The notes under the pieces are model-generated. The model was not told where the DNA came from. It saw only the letters and a list, made by a program, of their open reading frames with translations, and searched no databases. Of a stretch of 64,000 nucleotides of DNA, positions 52,726 to 60,279 are shown one piece after another; the stretch's first letter is position 1, and each line of letters opens with the position of its first letter. Source of the stretch: Verrucomicrobiia bacterium (GTDB taxonomy: Bacteria > Verrucomicrobiota > Verrucomicrobiia > Verrucomicrobiales > DEV007); assembly GCA_030427505.1 (NCBI GenBank), contig JAUICH010000003.1, forward strand, positions 264,841 through 328,840, written 5' to 3'. A program made the translations under genes and the position numbers.

Positions 52726-54567
52726 TCAGAAGTTCGCCGTGGCGCCCACATGCCAGCGGGAGGCGGTGTCGATGCCGTCCACACCGCTGGTGCCGATCGG
52801 CACACCGTAGTCAACCCGGAGGCGGAACCAGTCGCTGTAGTACCAGCGAAGGCCGAGACCCACGCTCTGCAGTTCGAACTCACCCGGCTCGCCTTCCAGA
52901 AGTTCCACGTTGCTGACCACACCGTGATCGTAGAAAGCCAGGAAGCGCAGTTCGTCCGTCTCGTTTTCCCAATTCAGGTATTCACCGATGGAGACCGGCG
53001 GGGAGTAGATTTCAAAGGATCCCCAAAGGCCTTCGTCACCGCGAGTGACCCGCTGTTCGAAGCCGCGCACCGTGTCATAACCGCCGATGCCGAGCTGCTC
53101 GGAAGCCAGCAGGTTTTCGTTGGTCATCTGACCCTGAGCGCGGGCCCGGACATACCAGCCTTCACGAAGAAGCTGCTGACGTTCGATGGACGCCGTCACG
53201 TAATCGTATTCCGAGCTGGCGCCCGTGCGGGCGGCTTCGAAGGTATCGTCCGAGTTCAGGCCGGACAGGCGGCCCGGGCTGTGGAACCAGGTCAGGTCAA
53301 ACTGGGTGACGCCCTTGTCGTCGCGCTGCAAGAGATTGTAACCCATGCTGAACTGGTAAATTTCCGTGGTGGTGTCGAACACTTCCGCGCCACCGAACTC
53401 CAGGTTGTTGTTGCTGGATTTGTAGTCGAAACCGAATTCCAGTTCCTGACTGATGGAGCCCAGAAGCATCGGCAGCGGAATGGCGTAACGCAGGCTGCCC
53501 TGGTAGTTTTCACCCCCGATGTCGAGCGTTTCGCCATCGGCGCCCACCGAAGCATTCACGTCCACGTAAGAGGCCAGAGCGGTCAGGTAATGACGCCAAG
53601 GCAGCGGACCGCTGTAGATAAGGGAGTGACCCACCAAGTTCTGGAACTTCATGTCTGTGGTGAGCTGATAGCTGATGGACTTGTCAGGACCGAAGGCGTC
53701 TCCCCAGTGAGCCCCGAAGAGCAAGCGGTCTTCCCCGAGCAATTCCGTCCCGGAGTTCTCATAACCCGCGTAGAAGAACACCGGATCGCTTTCCGAAGCC
53801 TTCAGGATGACGTCCGTCGTTCCAAATTCATAACCGGGCGCGTAGACGAGGTCCACTTTCCGGTAAGGGCTCTTGTTCAACCAGTAGAGGTCGTTCTGCA
53901 TGGGGCTGGTCCGCAGGATTTCCCCCTTCTTCGTGCGAATGTAGCCGCGAAGGTAATCTTCCCGGTCGGCACTGACGCCTTCCACCCGGACACGGCCCAG
54001 AGTGGATTCAACAACCACGAGTTGGACAACCCCTTCCGTAATATCCTGCTCGGGCAAAAGCACGTCCACGACGGGACGGTCAGCCGTCCGGTAGGACTTA
54101 ATGGTTTCGCGGACCATCTCATCCAGAGAGGCCAGCGAAACGGGGCGGCCCAGATAGGCTTCCAAAGTGCGGCCCACTTCGATCGGGAAATCGTCATAGT
54201 CGTGCCAGATGCCCTGAACTCCCGGAACACCGGCGGGATTCACTTCACCGGGCGTCGGCACCAGCACGATACCGGTCAGGTTCTCCAACAGGATCTCTTC
54301 GCTGAGCCCCTGGCTGGAGTCCGGCGAAAGGGCAAAACGGCCACGGCCATCCACGGCCAAAGGTCCTTCCCCACCCTGGCCCAGGGTCATCATCTGTTGG
54401 GTCTCCATGACCTGCGATTGCAAGTCCGACGGTAGTGCATCCACCAGATATTGCGTGCCGAACTCGTCAGTGATCACCCGTTGCGCCTGAGCTGCTCCGG
54501 GTAAGACAGACAATCCACACGCGAAGCCTAAAATGGCAATCCAGCGACGATCCTTGGTTCCTCTCAT
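52726..54567 (-). CDS. TpsB-type outer-membrane transporter (ShlB/FhaC-like)
   Basis: Two-partner secretion pore of the Omp85 superfamily, 613 residues. A signal peptide (IAILGFACGLSVLPGAAQAQ) is followed by an atypical extension of about 95 residues, then the ShlB-type POTRA (DEMVRETIKSYRTADRPVVDVLLPEQDITEGVVQLVVVES) and a second POTRA-like part, and a beta-barrel whose conserved motif is YDTVRGFEQRV (VRGY/RGF motif). The last residue is Phe, typical for outer-membrane proteins. Normally it exports a TpsA passenger encoded next to it; none is in view. It might instead handle several passengers elsewhere. Confidence 0.82.
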   Translation of the reverse strand: MRGTKDRRWIAILGFACGLSVLPGAAQAQRVITDEFGTQYLVDALPSDLQSQVMETQQMMTLGQGGEGPLAVDGRGRFALSPDSSQGLSEEILLENLTGIVLVPTPGEVNPAGVPGVQGIWHDYDDFPIEVGRTLEAYLGRPVSLASLDEMVRETIKSYRTADRPVVDVLLPEQDITEGVVQLVVVESTLGRVRVEGVSADREDYLRGYIRTKKGEILRTSPMQNDLYWLNKSPYRKVDLVYAPGYEFGTTDVILKASESDPVFFYAGYENSGTELLGEDRLLFGAHWGDAFGPDKSISYQLTTDMKFQNLVGHSLIYSGPLPWRHYLTALASYVDVNASVGADGETLDIGGENYQGSLRYAIPLPMLLGSISQELEFGFDYKSSNNNLEFGGAEVFDTTTEIYQFSMGYNLLQRDDKGVTQFDLTWFHSPGRLSGLNSDDTFEAARTGASSEYDYVTASIERQQLLREGWYVRARAQGQMTNENLLASEQLGIGGYDTVRGFEQRVTRGDEGLWGSFEIYSPPVSIGEYLNWENETDELRFLAFYDHGVVSNVELLEGEPGEFELQSVGLGLRWYYSDWFRLRVDYGVPIGTSGVDGIDTASRWHVGATANF

Positions 54568-54908
54568 AAATCGAACGATGTAACAAAAATTCTCGCCGGT
54601 AAGTCCGGCCGATTCAAGGGGTCAGATATTCCGTAAAACCACGGAAATAACACAGACTTCAGTTATCTGAAAAGCCTTTTTCCATTAAATTTATCCCGAG
54701 ATTCTTCAAAAGCCTGCCGGGACCGTCAAGCTTTGAATTTCAGGGAATTGGAGATTTCTCTTCCTCAGGCCGAAAGAGGAAACCAAGCGGTCTTGAAATA
54801 CCGGTCCCTTTGCCGTTTAGAACGCCCGGAATACGCCAGCGGGAATGCCCAAGAATTCAGCGGCGCTACACACTCCCCTGGGGGGATTCCTTCGGAATCC
54901 CGAACAAC
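54568..54908. other. intergenic region upstream of the TpsB gene
   Basis: About 340 bp without a gene. It has a perfect 8-bp hairpin GGGATTCC-TTC-GGAATCCC at 54883-54901, next to the end of the minus-strand SHD1 gene and probably its terminator, and a 6-bp pairing of TTCCGT with ACGGAA near 54630-54650. The part just ahead of the TpsB start is A+T-rich, as expected for a promoter, but I cannot fix boxes. Confidence 0.5.
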
Positions 54909-55772
54909 TTACTCCTTGTCGAAGTTGTCTTTGAAGGAGTCCTTCACCTCGATCTTGTAGCTTTCCATGCCACCCCAAACTTCATTTTTCATGGTGACAT
55001 CGTTGCTCTTGTACTCGCTGATGATCCGGCCGCCTTTCACAAGGCGGATCCAGATGCCCACGAGTTGATCCCGGAAATACTCGCGCTCTCCCCGAGTGGG
55101 ATCGTACTCGTATGCGTCCAATACCACCGGAGGAGTGGTCAATTCGGCACGCCCGTTAAATTTCAGCGGAGGGAGTTGGACGGAGGAGCCTTCATGCATT
55201 CTACCCTCTCCCTGCATGGCGGTGGTACGGAGCATATTGACCTTGTCTTCGTAGACGATCTGAAACTCGAGCTCGACATCGGTCAGTTCGTTGCGGGAGA
55301 GATTCGTCACCACCACATCATAGACCCACTGACTGCGTTTCGTGGTTGTGCTCCGGGACTCGAAACTGTTGGAGTCCAGCACCCGTTTCTGAACTTCGTA
55401 GCCAATCGCGTATTGAACCGCCTCCGGATCGCGGTCCATCCAGATTTCGATGGAGCGCTGGGAACGCTCGTCAAATGTCTCCAAGGGCACTTCAAAGCGT
55501 TTGCCATCGGCGGTCCGTTCGATGGAGATGGTTTCGCCATTGGCCGAAAGCAACATGGCTTCAGTTTCGCGGCCCGACTTATCGAAAAGCGTCATGGGCC
55601 TTTCGTAAAAGGGCAGCCGCTTCTCGCCGTCACCAGCGACAGCGAGGAGTTTTTCCGGTTTTTTTTCCTTCTCTCCCCCCACCAGCCCTGGCACAATGCC
55701 CAACACGAGCATTGCCGCGATCCACCTAGCCCTGGAAATACGGATCAGATTTGGGAGCAGTCTTGAAGTCAT
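54909..55772 (-). CDS. secreted protein with SHD1-like domain
   Basis: A 287-residue exported protein typical of PVC bacteria. A signal peptide (WIAAMLVLGIVPGLVGG) is followed by a domain (about residues 55-115) with TLFDKSGRETEAMLLSANGETISIERTADGKRFEVPLETFDERSQ, matching the SHD1-like motif (short beta-strands ending in V/I-P-L-x-x-L/F). The rest is a beta-sandwich (YDVVVTNLSRNELTDVELEFQIVYEDK). SHD1 domains bind short peptide motifs in eukaryotes; in bacteria their role is unknown. It lies 110 bp downstream of the response regulator gene, with two hairpins in between. Confidence 0.75.
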   Translation of the reverse strand: MTSRLLPNLIRISRARWIAAMLVLGIVPGLVGGEKEKKPEKLLAVAGDGEKRLPFYERPMTLFDKSGRETEAMLLSANGETISIERTADGKRFEVPLETFDERSQRSIEIWMDRDPEAVQYAIGYEVQKRVLDSNSFESRSTTTKRSQWVYDVVVTNLSRNELTDVELEFQIVYEDKVNMLRTTAMQGEGRMHEGSSVQLPPLKFNGRAELTTPPVVLDAYEYDPTRGEREYFRDQLVGIWIRLVKGGRIISEYKSNDVTMKNEVWGGMESYKIEVKDSFKDNFDKE

Positions 55773-55828
55773 ATGTTAAGGATACCTAAAGGTTCGTGAA
55801 CCTACGGTTCCCTAACACGGCCCTCAAC

Positions 55829-55882
55829 TGGCGTAAAAACGCCAAATTGTTTTTGAACGGATGGCGCTTTGTGACAAAGCGC
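55829..55882. other. two adjacent hairpins after the response regulator gene
   Basis: TGGCGT/ACGCCA (55829-55844) and GCGCTTTGT/ACAAAGCGC (55864-55882) are both exact. The second directly abuts the 3' end of the minus-strand response regulator gene. Neither has a long T-run, so they may be a terminator or a protein-binding pair for the SHD1 gene downstream. Confidence 0.45.
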
Positions 55883-56551
55883 TCAGGAACTGAGTAAGCC
55901 TTCCTTCAAAGCCTTGGCCACGGCCCCCGTCATGGTGTTGACATGGAGCTTGCTGTAGATGCCGCGGATGTGCTTGTCCACGGTGTGAAAACTGAGGTCG
56001 AGCTGGTCGGCAATTTCCTTTTTGGTGAGGCCGTCCACCATCTTTTCCAGCACCTCTTTTTCCCGTTCGGTCAGACCGTAGTCATGGTTCACCGGGGCCA
56101 GGTGACTGAACATGTCGAGCACATGGCGGGCGATGCGGGAATTGATCGGCGCGCCGCCCTCCAGTACCTCACGGATGGCCTGCGGAATCTCGCTCATGCC
56201 GGAAGTCTTTAAGAGGTAACCGGAAGCTCCGGCACAGATGGCGCGGAAAACGCGGTCGCTGTCGTCAAACACGCTGAAGACCAGGATTTCCACTTCGGGA
56301 TGGGAGGCCTTGATTCGCTCGATGCCTTCGATGCCGCTCATGCCCGGCAACCCGAGGTCGAGCAAAATGATTCCCGGTATCTCCCCGCGGCCCAGGATGG
56401 TCAGGGCGTCTTCGCAGCGGTCAAATTCCCGGCTGCACTCCATGTCGGACTGCCGCCCCAGCACGCGCGCCACCGTCTTGCGCAAGGTCTCGTTGTCTTC
56501 GATAACCCAAATCCGGGTCGGGGCGCTCTCGTTTTTCGCGGAATCTGCCAT
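55883..56551 (-). CDS. NarL/FixJ-family response regulator
   Basis: A 222-residue transcription factor. The receiver domain has the acidic patch WVIEDNETLRK, the phosphorylated Asp D65 in IILLDLGLPGMSGIEG, and the Lys in GYLLKTSG. The C-terminal LuxR-type HTH is GLTEREKEVLEKMVDGLTKKEIADQL followed by SFHTVDKHIRGIYSKLHV. It starts 13 bp after the histidine kinase gene, so the two form an obvious two-component pair with this regulator as its output. Confidence 0.93.
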   Translation of the reverse strand: MADSAKNESAPTRIWVIEDNETLRKTVARVLGRQSDMECSREFDRCEDALTILGRGEIPGIILLDLGLPGMSGIEGIERIKASHPEVEILVFSVFDDSDRVFRAICAGASGYLLKTSGMSEIPQAIREVLEGGAPINSRIARHVLDMFSHLAPVNHDYGLTEREKEVLEKMVDGLTKKEIADQLDLSFHTVDKHIRGIYSKLHVNTMTGAVAKALKEGLLSS

Positions 56552-56564
56552 GGGGATTCTTCAA

Positions 56565-58682
56565 TTATGGCACAGGTGCGGAGAATTGAACAGCAGTCCC
56601 TTCACCTTTACCGCTGCGGACCTTCATTTCGCCTTTCAACTGCTTGGTGCGGTGATTGAGGTTTCTCAAGCCGTTTCCCGGCTTGAAAGACTCTTCCGTT
56701 TCGTCAAAACCCACCCCATTGTCGGTGACATGGAGAAAGAGCCGCCCCCTCCGATGCCGGAGGCAGATGGTGGCCATGGATGCGCCGGAGTGCTTGACGA
56801 TGTTATTCAATAACTCCTTGTAAATCAGAAAGAAATCCCGCTTGAACACCAGGGGCACCACCCCGCTGGGGGCCCGTCCCTCCACCTGGAACTCGTACTG
56901 CACGGCCCGCAGCAATTGGCCCGTGGTGGCCCTGAGGCGTGCGGTAAGATCGGTCCAGGTTTCATTTTCGGGCCGGATCATCCAGACGATGTCCCGCATG
57001 GCTTCGATCGTCTTTCCGGCGACTTGTCCGATCTGCTGAAATTCTTCGCGAGCCAGCGTGGAATCGTCCGCTTCGGTCTCGCCCAGTTCCGCGAGGAGGG
57101 CAATGCTGCTGAGGTTGCTCCCGATGTCGTCGTGGAGGTCACTGGCAATCTGCTGGCGTAGCGCCTCCACCTCTTTCCGGCGGCCCAAACGTCCGCGCAC
57201 CAAGGCGCTGACCAGGAACATTCCCGCCAGTCCCAGGCCAATACCGCCCCAGCGGACTCCGGCTTCCACGGTGTGATCCACCAGATCCAAGCGTTTCTCT
57301 TCCAGGAGACGCCATTCCTTGATGAGTTCCCCGCGCCGGTTCAGGGCGTCCAGCCAGTCCCGGTAACCGGTGAGCTTGTAGCGGCTGCTGTATCCATCCA
57401 CCAGGAATTCCGTGGACCATTCCTCGGTTTCCCGGCTGTCTTTGGCTTCCACGGGCTTGCCGAGGGCGACGTTTTCGTCTCCCGAAAAGACCTGGAGCTC
57501 GGCCAGGGCAAAGGAGAGATTCCCCTTCCCTTCCCGCTCCACGGTGATCCGGACAAAGCGAGACTTCTTGCCGCCGACGGAAACAATCACCGGATTGCTG
57601 CCGGGATTGGTGAACCGTTCCGAGCGAAAACGGGCGACCGGCTTCGGCTTATCATAGGCGTCTCCCTGGGCCACATCCACGCGGAAAGAGCCCGGAAAGC
57701 CGACGTTCAGATCCACCGCGAAGTTTTCCGGGATGGCCGGGATAAGCCGGATCTCATCCACCGGGTAGTCCTGCCCCAGGTCCACCTGGACCCACTTGGT
57801 CTCGTCTTTGCCCCAGTTGGAGGAGTACCCCAGGGTCGGGCTAGGCAAATTCTTGTGCGGTACGCCTAGAGAGGTGCGGCCATCGGTCAGGTAACGGCGG
57901 GACCAGAGATCGATCCGCTCCACGGAATCCAGGGCCGTCACGGGCTGGCCGGCGGCGACGTTCAGTTCGCCCTTGATAACCATCAGTTCGCCGAGCGCGA
58001 ACACGCTGGGTTCGTCCCGGTCCGTGGGGCGCCAGAGGTGCGTCGCCGTCACCCTAACATAGCGGCCGGAGTAGCCGCCCACGACGGCGAAGAAGGGTGC
58101 CTGCTTGGGCAGCAAGAGATCGGTGCCCCGGGGTTCCCGATAATCCACCATGGTTTCGTACTCGCGGAACTCGGGATCGTCCGAAATGTCGATCCGGAAA
58201 GCGCGGGGAAAACCGTAGCCGGGTTCCGGACGGCTCTCGAACTGCACCGTCACGGGCGCGAGCGCCACGGCGTCGGGCTCCACGCGTTTTCCGAGGTCTA
58301 CCTGGACCCACTTGGGCCGCTTGGAAGTGGTGGCGCTATGGAAACCGAGTTCCACGGATTTGACCGCTTCCTGGGTGAAGCCGGGCAGGCCTTCCAACTC
58401 GCCGAGGATTTCTCCCTGGCGGGACTCCAGGTCCCGGAGTTCCACGCTGAAGAAGCGGGCAAAACGATCCGCCACGGTGGGCCGGGTGGAGGAAAAGCTG
58501 GGTTCGATAAGATCGGAGGGAACCTCCACGGGCACATCTCCGGTGGGCTCGGGCTCCAGCATCTCTTCCGGAGCTTGACCGAAGGAAAGGGTCGCACAGG
58601 CTCCCCAGCCGAGCAGAATGCCCACGGCAATTCGGGGGACACACCGGCGGTCGAACGGGCAAGCCATGGTGGGGGTATTCAA
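56565..58682 (-). CDS. histidine kinase with discoidin-like sensor domains
   Basis: A 705-residue membrane-bound sensor kinase. A signal or anchor segment at about 16-35 is followed by an exported sensor with two beta-sandwich domains that look like F5/8-type C (discoidin) repeats: WVQVDLGKRVEPDAVALAPV (near 125) and WVQVDLGQDYPVDEIRLIPA (near 297). One TM is at about 477-496. The HisKA_3 domain has the phospho-acceptor H517 in ASDLHDDIGSNLSSIALL, and the HATPase has NNIVKHSGAS and DNGVGFDE. Discoidin domains usually bind sugars, so a carbohydrate signal is likely. The response regulator gene follows by 13 bp. Confidence 0.85.
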   Translation of the reverse strand: MNTPTMACPFDRRCVPRIAVGILLGWGACATLSFGQAPEEMLEPEPTGDVPVEVPSDLIEPSFSSTRPTVADRFARFFSVELRDLESRQGEILGELEGLPGFTQEAVKSVELGFHSATTSKRPKWVQVDLGKRVEPDAVALAPVTVQFESRPEPGYGFPRAFRIDISDDPEFREYETMVDYREPRGTDLLLPKQAPFFAVVGGYSGRYVRVTATHLWRPTDRDEPSVFALGELMVIKGELNVAAGQPVTALDSVERIDLWSRRYLTDGRTSLGVPHKNLPSPTLGYSSNWGKDETKWVQVDLGQDYPVDEIRLIPAIPENFAVDLNVGFPGSFRVDVAQGDAYDKPKPVARFRSERFTNPGSNPVIVSVGGKKSRFVRITVEREGKGNLSFALAELQVFSGDENVALGKPVEAKDSRETEEWSTEFLVDGYSSRYKLTGYRDWLDALNRRGELIKEWRLLEEKRLDLVDHTVEAGVRWGGIGLGLAGMFLVSALVRGRLGRRKEVEALRQQIASDLHDDIGSNLSSIALLAELGETEADDSTLAREEFQQIGQVAGKTIEAMRDIVWMIRPENETWTDLTARLRATTGQLLRAVQYEFQVEGRAPSGVVPLVFKRDFFLIYKELLNNIVKHSGASMATICLRHRRGRLFLHVTDNGVGFDETEESFKPGNGLRNLNHRTKQLKGEMKVRSGKGEGTAVQFSAPVP

Positions 58683-58840
58683 TGGAACTGAATATGGTCC
58701 AAGAGCGTCTTTGTCTTTCAGACGTTCCGGGACCGGGCACAGGGTCCGAAGAGGAACCTTAGCCCACCCACGGGGCCAAGCGCAAGTGGAGCCATCGGGA
58801 GATGAATTCCGGCGGGCTCCACGCTTCCGTCAGGCTTCGA

Positions 58841-60148
58841 TCAGCAGATCTCGGTCGCGGCTCCGGTGCTGGCGCCGTTGAAACTGTCAATCTCCACGCC
58901 CATGGACTGGGCGATGGCGAGGTGCAGGTTCGGCAGCGGTGTGCCGGGCTTCAGGGCCACATGGCGGCCGGGAGTCAGTTTTCCTCCTCCGCGACCCGCC
59001 ACGACGATGGGCAGGTTTTCCTTCCGGTGACCGTTCCCGTCTTTCATGCTGGAACCATAGAGGACGATGCTGTTGTCCAGAAGCGTGCCGTTGCCTTCCT
59101 CGATCTCCTTCATTCGTTTCAGGAGATAGGCATACTGGCTGACGTACCACTGGCTGACCGTGGTGTATTGGGAAACCGCTTCGGCTTGTCCCTTGTGGTG
59201 AGACATGCCGTGGTGATCGCTGGTCACGCCTTTCAGGAAGCTGAAATTCTGGCGGCTGAATCCGTGAGCCGTCATGAGGGTGCCGACGCGCGTGGTGTCG
59301 GTCTGGAAGGACAGGACCATGAGGTCCATCATGAGCCTTAGGTGAGTCGCCCGGTCTTTGGGAATGCCGGCGGGCGGACGCTCCAGATCCGGCGTGGTGG
59401 GCGGGGTCCAGTCCCGCTCCGGCGGATCGATGATCTTGTCGAGCCGGACTTCCACCGAGCGCACGCTTTCCAGATACTCGTCCAGTTTCTGCTGGTCGCG
59501 GCGGCTAGCCTGACGGCGCAGGTCTTTCGCGTCCTGCATGACCAGATCCACCACGCTCTTGCGGCGTTCCGCCAGCCGCTTGGCTTCGGGACCGCTGTGG
59601 CTGCGGAAGAGACGGTCGAAGGCGACCTGGGGATTTATCTCCGGAGACACGCGGGTGGTTTCGGAACTCCAGGAAACGGTGTTGGCAAAAGCGATGGGTT
59701 CGCCGCTGGCGTTGCCCTGCCGGGGCGGTTCGGTGCCCAGCTCAATGGAAGGCAACGGTGTGGCGCCACCGATCTGCTGGGCGATCATTTGGTCCAGCGA
59801 GGTGCCATTCTTACCGTTCGTGATCGGCACTCCGGTCAGGAAGGCGCCCGTCATCTGGACGTGACCCCGGCCCACGTTGTCCAAACCGGACACGACAGAG
59901 ATGTCATCTTTCAGATCCGCGAGCGGCTTCAGGATGGGAGAAAGTTCAAAATTCCGGCCCGAACCGGTCACGTCCCAAGCTCCCGGATAAACGCCGTTCG
60001 GCTGGAAGATGCAGAGCAAACGCGTCGGCGGAGTCGTCCCCGGAGCGGCTTTGGCAACGTCTCCCATGACTTCGAGCCACGGCAATGCCAGCGTGGCGCC
60101 AAGGCCTCTCAGAAAGGTTCTCCGGGGTATCTGCCAGGATTTTTCCAT
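58841..60148 (-). CDS. Tat-exported DUF1552 protein
   Basis: A 435-residue protein of a family restricted largely to Planctomycetota, Verrucomicrobiota and a few others. It starts with a twin-arginine signal (PRRTFLRGLGATLALPWLEVMG), and the mature part has FQPNGVYPGAWDVTGSG, VSGLDNVGRGHVQMTGAFLTG, HHGMSHHKGQAE and GSSMKDGNGHRKENLPIVVAGRGGGKL, close to an alkaline-phosphatase-like fold. The genes of this family are nearly always next to a DUF1592/DUF1588 cytochrome C protein gene, as here. Function unknown. ATG 60148 directly precedes the signal. Confidence 0.92.
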   Translation of the reverse strand: MEKSWQIPRRTFLRGLGATLALPWLEVMGDVAKAAPGTTPPTRLLCIFQPNGVYPGAWDVTGSGRNFELSPILKPLADLKDDISVVSGLDNVGRGHVQMTGAFLTGVPITNGKNGTSLDQMIAQQIGGATPLPSIELGTEPPRQGNASGEPIAFANTVSWSSETTRVSPEINPQVAFDRLFRSHSGPEAKRLAERRKSVVDLVMQDAKDLRRQASRRDQQKLDEYLESVRSVEVRLDKIIDPPERDWTPPTTPDLERPPAGIPKDRATHLRLMMDLMVLSFQTDTTRVGTLMTAHGFSRQNFSFLKGVTSDHHGMSHHKGQAEAVSQYTTVSQWYVSQYAYLLKRMKEIEEGNGTLLDNSIVLYGSSMKDGNGHRKENLPIVVAGRGGGKLTPGRHVALKPGTPLPNLHLAIAQSMGVEIDSFNGASTGAATEIC

Positions 60149-60279
60149 AGTTACTCGGGGTACGGGCTCTCCTTTACAATAACGCAAACTTGACCAATCG
60201 GAAGCGGCGCCGGGTCACGCAATCAGGCCAAGAGCCTTCACGCTTGCCCATTTCCCTTACCACTTCAGCACCAAAAACT

